Below the pieces are notes generated by a model, which was given only the letters and a program-made list of their open reading frames with translations, was not told where the DNA came from and ran no database searches. The translations under genes were made by a program, and so were the position numbers. From Kordia sp. TARA_039_SRF (GTDB lineage: Bacteria; Bacteroidota; Bacteroidia; Flavobacteriales; Flavobacteriaceae), in NCBI GenBank assembly GCA_006383075.2, contig SMNH02000005.1:217996-281995 (forward strand): a stretch of 64,000 nt of DNA, written 5' to 3'. The number at the start of each line of letters is the position of its first letter. Position 1 is the stretch's first letter. Shown piece by piece: positions 16,679 to 25,690 of the stretch.

Positions 16679-18187
16679 ATGAAAAAAAAACTATTACCCC
16701 TAGTATTGTTATGTTTATGCGTGTTTATCTCAAACGCACAAGAAAAGTCCACGACCAAACTCAAAATTACTGAAAGTGCTGAGTATAAGGATGAGGTAAA
16801 GGTTGAAGGAATTGACGTTATCTACACAAATTCTGCAGGAAAAACAGCGATTGTTCGATTTGGAAAGAAAAATATTTTACTAGATGTTTTTGATAGTAAT
16901 TTAGATAAAGATTTCTTTAAACTCATAAAAAAAGAGAAAAAGGAAGTATACAAAGGACATTTGAGTTATAATGATGAAATCAAGGTGTTTACAGTATATT
17001 CACCAAAACGAAAAGAACGAATTTTATATTGTCACACCTTCAATATCAAAAATAATACGCATCAAAAAACAAAGTTGTTTGAAGCTAATGTAAAAAAAGG
17101 CGGAGGACTTTTTTCAGGGAGTAACAAGCGTCAAACAAGTTTCGCTATTTCGCCAAACCAACAATATATTGCTATTGCTACAGATAATTTTAAGAAAAAA
17201 AGCAATTCGTACTCTATTCATGTATTTAATTCCACAGATTTGAGTTTAATGTATAAAAAATCGTATCAAGATCATGAAAAAAATTATTTCGAACACAACG
17301 ATTTATACATTGATAATGAAGCAACAGTGTATAGTTTGGGCAAATTGTATCTTGAAGGACGATTTGACAAGAATAAAGGGAAAGCTAATTATGAATTTGT
17401 GCTTCACAAAATAGCTCAAAAAGGAACGTCGCACACTAGTATAGAATTGGAGGATGAATTTGTGAGAACATTGGTTATGAATCAAAATAAAAACCAATTA
17501 CACTTATTAGGATTTTATTCAGAAAAAAACTCTAATAGAATAAAAGGTGGTTGCGATTTTATAATTAATGAAGCAACTCTTGACGTTGTATCTGAAAAAA
17601 AGACTGAATTGCCACAAGAAGTATATGAAGACTTATATGGTGACAGAAGAGGAAAACGTAAAAAGGAAAAAGGAAAAGAGTTACGTAACTTTTACGTAGA
17701 TTACACATTGGAGGATTCTCAAGGAAATACTTATCTTCTGGCAGAAGAATTTTACATCACAACACAGTTTGTAAATACTGGATTGAATAACAATGGCTAT
17801 TGGAGAGATACGTTTCATTACGATGATATTTTAATTCTAAAATTTAATAAAAATGGAGAACTAAGTTGGGGAAGAAGCATTTATAAAAGGGCAATAACTC
17901 CATCGTATAATGCATTTTTGAAAAATGATGAATTGCATGTTATTTTGAATTCAGGGAAAAATCTAATAGAGAAAAAAGATGGACGAACCAAAGTATCCAA
18001 AGGTTTGTTTGAATCCTCTTCCTTATATGATATTGTGTTCTCCACAGAAGGTAATGTATCATACGATAAAGTTCAGGACAATAGTGGAAACACATATTAT
18101 ATGCCATATTATGGAACATATACGGATGGTAAATTCATTACAACAACGACTAAAAGAAAGAAAAAGCAATTTTTAAAATTAGAATAA
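16679..18187 (+). CDS. Exported protein of unknown function
   Basis: This is a 502-residue protein with signal peptide MKKKLLPLVLLCLCVFISNAQ. The mature chain has repeated short beta-rich segments (TSFAISPNQQYIAIATDNF, LYIDNEATVYSLGKLYLEG, DDILILKFNKNGELSWGRS), which suggest a beta-propeller-like fold. I see no lipobox, transmembrane helix or T9SS tail. It starts 9 bp after menA and ends 19 bp before the UPF0173 gene, so it sits within a probable operon. I do not recognise a named family; a link to quinones is only positional. Confidence 0.7.
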   Translation: MKKKLLPLVLLCLCVFISNAQEKSTTKLKITESAEYKDEVKVEGIDVIYTNSAGKTAIVRFGKKNILLDVFDSNLDKDFFKLIKKEKKEVYKGHLSYNDEIKVFTVYSPKRKERILYCHTFNIKNNTHQKTKLFEANVKKGGGLFSGSNKRQTSFAISPNQQYIAIATDNFKKKSNSYSIHVFNSTDLSLMYKKSYQDHEKNYFEHNDLYIDNEATVYSLGKLYLEGRFDKNKGKANYEFVLHKIAQKGTSHTSIELEDEFVRTLVMNQNKNQLHLLGFYSEKNSNRIKGGCDFIINEATLDVVSEKKTELPQEVYEDLYGDRRGKRKKEKGKELRNFYVDYTLEDSQGNTYLLAEEFYITTQFVNTGLNNNGYWRDTFHYDDILILKFNKNGELSWGRSIYKRAITPSYNAFLKNDELHVILNSGKNLIEKKDGRTKVSKGLFESSSLYDIVFSTEGNVSYDKVQDNSGNTYYMPYYGTYTDGKFITTTTKRKKKQFLKLE

Positions 18188-18206
18188 CAAAAAAACGTAT
18201 CGTATC

Positions 18207-18884
18207 ATGAAAATCACTTATTTAGGGCACGCTTCATTACATATCGAATTTGGTGATGTCAATATCATTGTAGATCCTTTTATTTCTGGAAACGAATTAG
18301 CTTCACACATTGATGTGAATTCACTAAAAGCAGATTATATTTTAGTCACACATGCGCATCAAGACCATATTTTAGACGTAGAAACAATTGCCCAAAATAC
18401 AGGCGCCACAATCGTGGCTAACTATGAAGTGGCACAACATTACGGTGCTAAAGATTTTAACGTATTTGCGATGAATCACGGTGGAACGTACACTACGGAA
18501 GCGTTTTCTGCAAAATATGTCAATGCCATTCACACGTCATCATTCCCTGACGGTTCGTACGGCGGACAACCTGGCGGATTTGTACTGACAGCCAACGGAA
18601 AATCGATTTACATTGCAGGAGATACCGCCTTGACGTATGATATGAAACTCATTCCGCTTCACACGCAATTGGATTTGGCAATTTTACCAATCGGCGATAC
18701 ATTTACGATGGGCGTTGACGACGCAATTATTGCTAGCGATTTTGTAGCCTGCAACAAAGTACTAGGCTATCACTACGATTCGTTTCCACCTATAAAAATA
18801 GACCACAATTTAGCGCAAAAGACTTTTGAAAAGAGTCATAAGGAACTGATTTTATTGGAAATTGGAAGTTCACTAGAAATCTAG
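18207..18884 (+). CDS. UPF0173 metal-dependent hydrolase
   Basis: This 225-residue metallo-beta-lactamase-fold protein of the UPF0173 group shows the metal ligands THAHQDH (about residue 50), IHTSSFPDG, AGDTAL and HYDSFPP. There is no signal peptide. Related proteins are often annotated as L-ascorbate-6-phosphate lactonase-like, but the substrate of this subgroup is not established. It follows the unknown exported gene by 19 bp and precedes menC by about 100 bp. Confidence 0.9.
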   Translation: MKITYLGHASLHIEFGDVNIIVDPFISGNELASHIDVNSLKADYILVTHAHQDHILDVETIAQNTGATIVANYEVAQHYGAKDFNVFAMNHGGTYTTEAFSAKYVNAIHTSSFPDGSYGGQPGGFVLTANGKSIYIAGDTALTYDMKLIPLHTQLDLAILPIGDTFTMGVDDAIIASDFVACNKVLGYHYDSFPPIKIDHNLAQKTFEKSHKELILLEIGSSLEI

Positions 18885-18892
18885 TGATACAA

Positions 18893-18985
18893 GGCATCTC
18901 CACGGCGCTCGATGTGACAGATAGAATAATCAAACCGTCTAAAGCATCTAACAGGTCTAAAAATCTAAAAAAGTCTAGAAATCAA
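18893..18985. repeat. REP-like palindrome and TCTAA repeats before menC
   Basis: GGCATCTCCACGGCGCTCGA with TGTGACA directly after it forms an imperfect palindrome of a type seen near 50610. It is followed by five TCTAA/TCTAG motifs spaced 8-10 bp apart. These fill the 103 bp between the UPF0173 gene and menC. Confidence 0.5.
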
Positions 18986-18987
18986 AC

Positions 18988-20031
18988 ATGAAAGCATCCT
19001 ATCACAAATATATTCTCAACTTCAAACGTCCTAGTGGAACATCGCGTGGAGTTTTGCGGCAGAAAGAAACGTGGTTTATTCAATTAATTTCTGACGGAAA
19101 GCAAGGAATAGGAGAGTGCGGAATTTTACGAAGTTTGAGTGTAGACGATGTGCCCGAATATGAAGAAAAATTACGTTGGACGTGTGAACATATCGCATTA
19201 GGAGAAGAAAAACTATTGCAAGAACTTATCGAGTTTCCATCGATTCAGTTTGGTGTAGAGCAAGCGTTTCGTTCACTCAAAACGAAATCGCCATTTTTGC
19301 TGCATCCGTCAAAATTTACAGAAGGAACAGCAGCTATCAACATCAACGGACTGATTTGGATGGGCGATGAAGACTTTATGAAAGCACAAATTAAAGACAA
19401 ACTTGCCGCAGGTTTTTCGTGTATTAAAATGAAAATTGGCGCGATTGATTTTGAAACAGAATTAAAACTACTACAAGGCATTCGCAGCGAATATTCTGTA
19501 AACGACATTGAACTTCGCGTAGATGCCAATGGTGCGTTTACACCCGAAAATGCCTTGGAAAAACTAAAACGATTGTCAGAATTGGAGTTGCATTCCATCG
19601 AACAACCTATCAAACAAGGACAATTGGAAGAAATGGCGAAATTATGCGAAAAAACACCGTTGCCAATCGCGCTGGATGAGGAATTGATAGGCGTTTTTCA
19701 TCACGCAGATAAAAAGAAGGTTTTGGAAACCATTCAACCGCAATTTATTATCTTAAAACCAAGTTTGGTTGGCGGTTATGCTGGTAGCAACGAATGGATT
19801 TCACTCGCTAAAAAACAACAGATTGGTTGGTGGATTACCAGTGCGCTGGAAAGCAATATTGGACTCAACGCGATTGCGCAATGGACACATATATTGCAAA
19901 ACCCGATGCCACAAGGTTTGGGAACTGGCGGACTCTACACTAACAATTTCGACGCGCCACTAACCATACAAAACGGAGCTTTGCATTACCATCCTGAATG
20001 GTCGTGGAATGTTCCTTATATAAAAAACTAA
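18988..20031 (+). CDS. menC: o-succinylbenzoate synthase
   Basis: This enolase-superfamily enzyme dehydrates SHCHC to o-succinylbenzoate. The 347 residues include the catalytic lysines in CIKMKIG (about 147-149), the metal ligands in RVDANGAF (about Asp178), SIEQPI (about Glu205) and ALDEEL (about Asp230), and the opposing lysine in IILKPSLVGG (about 257). All key residues are present. The CPBP protease gene starts 3 bp after its stop, so the two are translationally coupled. Confidence 0.94.
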   Translation: MKASYHKYILNFKRPSGTSRGVLRQKETWFIQLISDGKQGIGECGILRSLSVDDVPEYEEKLRWTCEHIALGEEKLLQELIEFPSIQFGVEQAFRSLKTKSPFLLHPSKFTEGTAAININGLIWMGDEDFMKAQIKDKLAAGFSCIKMKIGAIDFETELKLLQGIRSEYSVNDIELRVDANGAFTPENALEKLKRLSELELHSIEQPIKQGQLEEMAKLCEKTPLPIALDEELIGVFHHADKKKVLETIQPQFIILKPSLVGGYAGSNEWISLAKKQQIGWWITSALESNIGLNAIAQWTHILQNPMPQGLGTGGLYTNNFDAPLTIQNGALHYHPEWSWNVPYIKN

Positions 20032-20034
20032 ACT

Positions 20035-20970
20035 ATGTTTATACAACAAGCTTACAAAGGTGATAATGCCGCATGGAAAGTAGTGATTACTGCCATGCTG
20101 ACACTTGCCATTTTTATTGCAAATATTTTTTATGTGTTGATGGGTGATATCGACACCGAACAAGTTATGGATAATGCTTCCAAAGCAATTGATAACAACA
20201 ATTTTCTATTCTTTCTCAATTTGTCGCCTTTTGTCTTTTTATTATTGATGTTGTTTGGATTGGTTTTATATCTGCACGGACGAAGTTTAGTTTCGCTCAC
20301 AACCGCACGAAATAGCGTAGACTTAAAGCGTCTTGCTTTTTCTTTCGGATTGGTCTTATTGGTGGGAATTGCAAGTTTTGTGGTAGAATATTATCTGTAT
20401 CCAGGAATGGTTGTTTTTAACTTTAAACCGATGAGTTTTATCATTTTGGTATGCATCAGTTTGTTACTTTTTCCTTTTCAGATTGGTTTTGAAGAATATC
20501 TCTTTAGAGGCTATTTTATGCAGCAAATTGGAATCGTAGCGAAGAATCGTTGGTTTCCTCTGCTGGTGACTTCCATCATGTTTGGCTTGATGCATTTGGC
20601 AAATCCTGAAGTTGCGGAAATGGGCGGTATTACAATGATTTTCTATATTGGAACTGGTTTATTTTTGGGAATAATTACGCTGATGGACGACGGTTTGGAA
20701 TTGGCACTAGGATTTCACTTTGCGAATAACTTTCTCGCAGCAACACTCGTTACAGCAGATTATTCCGCATTGCAAACGGACTCGTTGTTCAAGTATGCTT
20801 CGCAAGAAAGTGATGTTTCTTTTTATCAAATCTTAATTCCAATTATGATTGTATATCCGATACTATTACTTGTTTTTGCTAAAAAATACAAGTGGCGCAA
20901 TTGGAAAGAAAAACTCACAGGACGCGTACCATCAATTGAAGAAACTACGGTTGAGGTGTATGTTGAATAG
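20035..20970 (+). CDS. CPBP family intramembrane metalloprotease
   Basis: This is a 311-residue membrane protein of the CAAX protease/bacteriocin-processing (Abi) family. It has about seven or eight hydrophobic segments and the three family motifs EEYLFRG (about residue 153), LMHLANPE (about 186) and HFANN (about 232), which form the intramembrane metal site. It is coupled to menC with a 3-bp gap. A role in quinone metabolism is suggested only by position; bacterial homologues process or protect against peptides. Confidence 0.9.
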   Translation: MFIQQAYKGDNAAWKVVITAMLTLAIFIANIFYVLMGDIDTEQVMDNASKAIDNNNFLFFLNLSPFVFLLLMLFGLVLYLHGRSLVSLTTARNSVDLKRLAFSFGLVLLVGIASFVVEYYLYPGMVVFNFKPMSFIILVCISLLLFPFQIGFEEYLFRGYFMQQIGIVAKNRWFPLLVTSIMFGLMHLANPEVAEMGGITMIFYIGTGLFLGIITLMDDGLELALGFHFANNFLAATLVTADYSALQTDSLFKYASQESDVSFYQILIPIMIVYPILLLVFAKKYKWRNWKEKLTGRVPSIEETTVEVYVE

Positions 20971-21055
20971 TGTTCTAAATTTTACGACATTTCACACGCA
21001 GTTTTATCTAACTATTGCGCATGCAAAACACAATAATTCAATTATGAAAAGCCAC

Positions 21056-21089
21056 AAAAAAAGTCCGTCTTTTAGGACGAACTTTTTTT
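21056..21089 (-). terminator. Terminator of the RiPP precursor gene
   Basis: AAGTTCGTC / GACGGACTT arms (minus strand) with a loop of about 6 nt are followed by seven T. One pair is G-U on the minus strand but A-C on the plus strand, so the hairpin favours leftward transcripts. Confidence 0.8.
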
Positions 21090-21105
21090 ACATTTTTGAT
21101 AATTT

Positions 21106-21345
21106 TTATCTACCGCCACACCAATCAGCTTCTTGACTCAAACAGTTTGATCCGTCATCATGTCCGATGGTTGGTAAATCGCATCCATCCCAACGCGTAC
21201 AGTACAGCGCAGAAGCAGCAATGCAAAGTGGTCCCAAAGTTGGAATGGTAATAGATGCTGCCGCACCACCATTTACGCCTTTTGACTGTAAATGTGAAAT
21301 AGATTTTTTGTTTAGTTTCAGGCTTTTGATTTCTTTTTTCTTCAT
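21106..21345 (-). CDS. RiPP precursor, Bacteroidota GG-leader type (class I lanthipeptide-like)
   Basis: This 79-residue precursor begins MKKKEIKSLKLNKKSISHL, the leader typical of Bacteroidota peptides annotated as class I lanthipeptide or natural-product precursors. A VNGGA double-glycine site near residue 28 suggests cleavage by a peptidase-containing ABC exporter. The core has five Cys (GPLC, ALYC, DGCD, SNCL, DWCG) and several Ser/Thr, so thioether or disulfide rings are possible. No dehydratase, cyclase or C39 transporter lies in the window, so it is an orphan precursor acting with enzymes encoded elsewhere. It has its own terminator. Confidence 0.75.
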   Translation of the reverse strand: MKKKEIKSLKLNKKSISHLQSKGVNGGAAASITIPTLGPLCIAASALYCTRWDGCDLPTIGHDDGSNCLSQEADWCGGR

Positions 21346-21457
21346 AATAGTATAATTAGTAAGTTAATAATGGTTTAAATTACTAAAATTTTTAATAGAA
21401 ATAAAAAGCGCACTGTATTTTTTGTGGATTCGAATTTAGCTCAACTGATACATTTTT

Positions 21458-21604
21458 TTACTTTTTCTTCTTAAATAATTTACCAATCCAATAACCAACA
21501 ATAATGAGGAATAAGACAACAGCAAGAATAAAATGTGGTGGAAAATGGTCTAGAATGCCTATGATGTTTTTTAGCTTAAAAAAAGCTGTTTTGAAGCTTG
21601 CCAT
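21458..21604 (-). CDS. Small single-pass membrane protein (candidate)
   Basis: This 48-residue frame starts at the ATG at 21604. It has one hydrophobic helix (FILAVVLFLIIVGYWIG) followed by a basic KLFKKKK tail, so cytoplasmic positive charges would anchor it. A longer frame reading upstream to 21703 is rejected because that part only translates a REP element. The 5' end overlaps one arm of the terminator-like stem of the upstream transglutaminase gene, so expression may depend on read-through. I do not recognise a family; it could be spurious. Confidence 0.45.
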   Translation of the reverse strand: MASFKTAFFKLKNIIGILDHFPPHFILAVVLFLIIVGYWIGKLFKKKK

Positions 21605-21713
21605 AACGTCATTCTGAACTTGATTCAGAATCTCATCATGCTGATTTCTCACTGTTATGGGAAACCAAATCAAGTTTGGTTTGACGAATTTCATAAGCTT
21701 CAAAACAGCTTTT
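21581..21713. repeat. Terminator-like stem enclosing an 80-nt REP core (copy A)
   Basis: A perfect 19-bp inverted repeat (21581-21599 with 21695-21713) lies just after the stop of the leftward transglutaminase-like gene. On the minus strand a T-run follows it, as in a terminator. Its loop holds an 80-nt core (21607-21686) with terminal CGTCA/TGACG and two internal hairpins, TTCTGAA-CTTGA-TTCAGAA and AAACCAAA-TCAAG-TTTGGTTT. Confidence 0.85.
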
Positions 21714-21723
21714 GCAAAATATT

Positions 21724-23652
21724 TTATTCTTTCGGAGTCATTAAAATGGCAGCTTTGTTAAAGTCAGAAGCCGCATTGATGACTTCGCGGAAACCTTCGT
21801 ATTCAGCAATATCGTATTCAAATTCTTTGTAGAATTCTTCAATAGTAATGGTGAGTTTGTTGCCGTTTATTTTATAATTCGATTCAAATTTACATTTCTG
21901 ATTGCCTTCTTCATCCAACAATTCTTTCATGATGATGAGCGATTCCAAACCTTCAATTTCATAATCTTGCGGAATATTCACAACAATTTCATAATTGTAA
22001 CGATTCGGATATTGCATCTGAATTGGATTGACGCGTTTGGTTTCTTGGTACAATTCGCTTTGCGTTCCAATCACTTTTCCAACCTGAAAAATATAACTGT
22101 CGCCAGCTTCTTCCAATAATGATTCAGACGTAATAGCACTGTTTACCAAAAAAGGTTTGTTGTATTCCAACTGCAACATTTCCTTGTGTTTGATTTCGTA
22201 TTTTTTTACGACTTTATCTTCAATTCCGGAACCTGTTAAATAGTCTTCAAACTCTTTAATAGCTTGCTCTGGTGCCAAATTCAAATACGCGCGATTGTTC
22301 ATTGCCCAATGTCCGTAATATTCCTGATTTTGCTCAATTTGCACATATTCCATCTCATCTTCAAACGAAATATTCATGTTTCGTACAACGCGACTGTAAT
22401 CTTGGTCTTTTTGTAGAATTTTGTAAAAACTAAATTGCTTTTTGTTGTTGACAAAGATTCCCGTGTTTCCTAGAATATTTGGCGGAATTTCACTCAAACG
22501 ATAATCTACGCGGTTTGGTGTAATGTATTTAAACGCTTTTGGAATGTAAATTAAAAATTCGCGCAGAGCTACTGGATTGAAAAATTCAGAATCAAATTTG
22601 TGTTCGTACACATCAGAGGTAATCACAGGCAAATACTCCACTTTCGCCGCTTCCAACAAATGCGAATACACTTTGATGATTCCCAAATCACTTGCCGATT
22701 TATTTTTCACAATATAATCAATGTCCGAAAGTTGCTCATTGTTGTTTTGCACAATTGTGTAATTCGTTTTCACATAATCGTCAATCAAAAAGGCTTTTGT
22801 AAAATCGTCTGCGTTTTCGTCTTTGATGATGTTTTTCGCAATTTTGGCAATTTCAGGATGTACTGTCGATGGAAACATGCCTTGCGTAATATTGGTTACC
22901 ACATTGCTCCACAACATATCGTCTGTAACGTTGGTGCCAGGACCAAAACATTGATACGCCACATAAGTTTTATTCGATTTTGGAGTCGCGTATTCTTCTT
23001 CAATCATTGGAACAATATTTTCCAAAATCAGTTGTTTTCCAGCGCTTTTACCGTATGTTCTGTTTTCAAAACTGCTTTCCGCACGATAGGCTTTTACGCG
23101 TCCAGGAAGTTCGCCGTGAATAAAATGATATTCCAAACGCTTGATAGGATAACTTTTTTGCAAGGTTTCGCGTCCGAAGGCAGAATATTCTTTTTCCAAT
23201 GTGTACAACACTTCAATTTCGCTATCTTTTTCGGCACCTTCAATCGCGAAAATTTTAAAATCGCCATATTCTTCTACGTTTTTGACTTCTTTGATATTGT
23301 CTTTATTCAGCATCGTCACTTTTCCGTCTGGCGTTATTGTACGAGCTTTGATGTCTACAATATTTAGTACATCGTACATAGAAATGTACACCGTATTGTG
23401 TGTTTTAATTCCTTTTTCATCATGTACGCGCGCAATGGTATGTGTAGTTTCAAACTTTTGCAATTTGTTTCCAAACTCAGGAACAACGTATTCTACGACA
23501 TATTTCTCCAAAATCGCAATTGACGATTCGTTCGCTTCTTTCTCCGTCAATTCGTGAAGTGTAGGCTTTTTTGCCCAATCGTATTCTTTATAATATTGTG
23601 AAAATGCTTGCGAAGTACACAAACATAAAATAATGGCAATAATTGCTCTCAT
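21724..23652 (-). CDS. Exported DUF3857/transglutaminase-like protein lacking the catalytic Cys
   Basis: I start this at the ATG at 23652 (642 residues), because the longer frame begins with TTG inside the upstream gene. The signal peptide is MRAIIAIILCLCTSQAFSQ. The N-terminal half is DUF3857-like (TITPDGKVTMLNKDNIKEVK) and a transglutaminase-like domain follows. Where the neighbouring paralogue has RYGDCKDMANLLYVML, this protein reads KSASDLGIIKVYSHLL, and the His segment is also lost, so it is probably a non-catalytic paralogue. It follows its partner by 10 bp in one operon. Confidence 0.85.
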   Translation of the reverse strand: MRAIIAIILCLCTSQAFSQYYKEYDWAKKPTLHELTEKEANESSIAILEKYVVEYVVPEFGNKLQKFETTHTIARVHDEKGIKTHNTVYISMYDVLNIVDIKARTITPDGKVTMLNKDNIKEVKNVEEYGDFKIFAIEGAEKDSEIEVLYTLEKEYSAFGRETLQKSYPIKRLEYHFIHGELPGRVKAYRAESSFENRTYGKSAGKQLILENIVPMIEEEYATPKSNKTYVAYQCFGPGTNVTDDMLWSNVVTNITQGMFPSTVHPEIAKIAKNIIKDENADDFTKAFLIDDYVKTNYTIVQNNNEQLSDIDYIVKNKSASDLGIIKVYSHLLEAAKVEYLPVITSDVYEHKFDSEFFNPVALREFLIYIPKAFKYITPNRVDYRLSEIPPNILGNTGIFVNNKKQFSFYKILQKDQDYSRVVRNMNISFEDEMEYVQIEQNQEYYGHWAMNNRAYLNLAPEQAIKEFEDYLTGSGIEDKVVKKYEIKHKEMLQLEYNKPFLVNSAITSESLLEEAGDSYIFQVGKVIGTQSELYQETKRVNPIQMQYPNRYNYEIVVNIPQDYEIEGLESLIIMKELLDEEGNQKCKFESNYKINGNKLTITIEEFYKEFEYDIAEYEGFREVINAASDFNKAAILMTPKE

Positions 23653-23662
23653 AGCTATTAAT

Positions 23663-25558
23663 TTACTTTTCAATGATAATACTTTTTTTGTAGGCTTTAA
23701 TCAATTTCTTTACAAAACTATTCCACGCTTCAAAATCTTCTTTTTCAATGCGTAAGGTGTTGATATAGATGCTTTTGTGTTGGATAATTTGATTGTCTTT
23801 TTGCTCATAATGAATGTCAAAACCATAGTCTTTTCCGTCAAATGTAATCGGTTTCGGCACGGAAGTCACTGTATATCCTTCCGGAACGATGAATGTAGTA
23901 GTGTATTCTTTTTGATACTGATGATCAATTTTTTTAGCGTATTTACGTGTCTCAATATCAATCTTTTGTTTTGATAATACACGGTCAATGTTGAGGTTGA
24001 GAATGGTCTTTGAACCAATCGTTTTGGCGTAATTTTCAATCTGCAAGTCAAACGCCAAGGTCAATTCTTTATATTTCGATTCAATCGGCGATACCGTAAT
24101 ATTTTGATACTTCGTTTTATTATTTCCAAGCGCCAATGTGGTATTTAAAAACTCTTCTTCAGTATTGTCTTTTTTCTTGTAGAGATAATCTGTGACGAAA
24201 TCGACTCTTTCATATCCTGTCATCACGCGCTTTTCAGACGCTTTGATGCTTCCATCTTCAAACGTAATAGTAGTATTAATGAGAGTTTTGCTTTTTTCCG
24301 CAGGTTGCACGGGCACTTTTTTCAACACAAAACGCTCAGGAGAAATGCCGATTAACGCTTCTTTGGTTTGTGTAAACGAGCTTGGCATGCCAAAATTCAC
24401 ATAACTATCCGTTCCATCAATAAAAATAGTGTCATTGTCAATAACTGTAGCTGTAATCATGTGATTGTCAACCATCGGTGTTGGAACTTCGTCATACAAA
24501 TACGGACGATCGCGTGTACCAATCCAAGTTCGATACGCAGGAATTCCCACGTGATTCAACATCACATACAACAAATTTGCCATGTCTTTACAATCGCCGT
24601 AACGGTTTTTACAAACACTTGCCGCACCGCGCGGAATAAATCCGCCCAAACCATCTTCAAACGCTACGTAGGTGATATTTTCTTGTACCCAATTATAAAT
24701 GGCTTCCGCTTTTTCGCGGTTAGTTTTATATTTTTTAGCAATATCTTCTGCAATTTCATATACTTTTTTCAAATCGCTTTCGTCAACTTGTTTTGCGAGC
24801 GATGCATACCAACTGTACAAATCGTTCACATTATTTAAAATCGGAATCGTTTTGCCGTTTTCGGTGTAGTTTTTTATGTGTAAAATAATATGTGGTAAGT
24901 GATACAAAGCAGCTTCTGCGTCGTCTTCGGCGCTAAATTTTGCTACGTTTTCAGTAGTCCACGTGTAAATATTGTGATTCTTTTTTTCTTCTTTTTGGAA
25001 GTTGATAGAAATGTTTTCGGTGTGAAACTCTTTAAAACCAATTTCTACGTTTTTAGGAAACTCAATGCGCAACACTGCTTTTTCGGTTGGCGCATACGTT
25101 CCAAAACGGAATAAACCTAAAAAATGCGGTTCATTGATGACTTCTTTATACTTTAAATCGGTAATCGCGCCTTTGGTAACGCCTGGAAACGTAAAGTTTT
25201 TTGTTTGTTGGTCGCTGTAAAAAATTCCGTCGTCAAATTCGTGTTTGGTTTCTATATAATCGACTTCGAGTTTTTTTCCAGAATCGGGTAAATAGGTCAC
25301 CGCTTCAATATCTTCTATTTTGGTAAAACTGTCAAATCGAAGCACTTCGTTAGCAAAATACAGTTTATTCGCGGTCACGTATTCTGCTTTTTCATGAATA
25401 TTTTTAACGATTTCAAAATTTCCCTTATCGAGATTGATATTTATATGTTCGGTACGTTCTAAGAAACGGAAATCTTCGGAAGGATTTTTCTGCGCGAAGC
25501 TATACTGCATCACAAAAAGCAATAGCAATACAGGGAATTTCAAATAAGATGTTGTCAT
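23663..25558 (-). CDS. Exported DUF3857/transglutaminase domain protein
   Basis: This 631-residue protein (ATG at 25558; signal MTTSYLKFPVLLLLFVMQYS) has an N-terminal DUF3857 domain, a central transglutaminase-like domain and a C-terminal beta-rich DUF2569/DUF3858-type region. The catalytic triad is visible: Cys in RYGDCKDMANLLYVML, His in MVDNHMITATV and Asp in FIDGTDSYV. Such proteins are periplasmic or surface proteins of Bacteroidota. The likely chemistry is a peptidase or amide cross-linking reaction, substrate unknown. It is the first gene of the pair and divergent from menE. Confidence 0.88.
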   Translation of the reverse strand: MTTSYLKFPVLLLLFVMQYSFAQKNPSEDFRFLERTEHININLDKGNFEIVKNIHEKAEYVTANKLYFANEVLRFDSFTKIEDIEAVTYLPDSGKKLEVDYIETKHEFDDGIFYSDQQTKNFTFPGVTKGAITDLKYKEVINEPHFLGLFRFGTYAPTEKAVLRIEFPKNVEIGFKEFHTENISINFQKEEKKNHNIYTWTTENVAKFSAEDDAEAALYHLPHIILHIKNYTENGKTIPILNNVNDLYSWYASLAKQVDESDLKKVYEIAEDIAKKYKTNREKAEAIYNWVQENITYVAFEDGLGGFIPRGAASVCKNRYGDCKDMANLLYVMLNHVGIPAYRTWIGTRDRPYLYDEVPTPMVDNHMITATVIDNDTIFIDGTDSYVNFGMPSSFTQTKEALIGISPERFVLKKVPVQPAEKSKTLINTTITFEDGSIKASEKRVMTGYERVDFVTDYLYKKKDNTEEEFLNTTLALGNNKTKYQNITVSPIESKYKELTLAFDLQIENYAKTIGSKTILNLNIDRVLSKQKIDIETRKYAKKIDHQYQKEYTTTFIVPEGYTVTSVPKPITFDGKDYGFDIHYEQKDNQIIQHKSIYINTLRIEKEDFEAWNSFVKKLIKAYKKSIIIEK

Positions 25559-25690
25559 AAAATACAATTTAATCGGTGTGGAGAAATTTACTTTTACAAG
25601 CAAAAACAGTCCACTAAATTAGTAAAAACTACGCAAGAAATAGTTGATTTTCCATTGCGAATCTGTAATTTTATAGAACAATTAACAAAA

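Noticed and set aside
21605..21703. N-terminal extension of the small membrane protein
   Set aside because: It only translates the 80-nt REP core and stem; the ATG at 21604 is the more sensible start, and the gene itself is only tentative.
22600..23367. A 255-codon frame on the + strand
   Set aside because: It lies wholly antisense to the transglutaminase-like gene, has no homologous-looking motifs and an excess of His/Phe/Arg, as expected from the reverse complement of a coding region.
25655..25690. Alternative TTG start of menE
   Set aside because: The ATG at 25691 gives the normal MenE N terminus; nothing supports the 12 extra residues.
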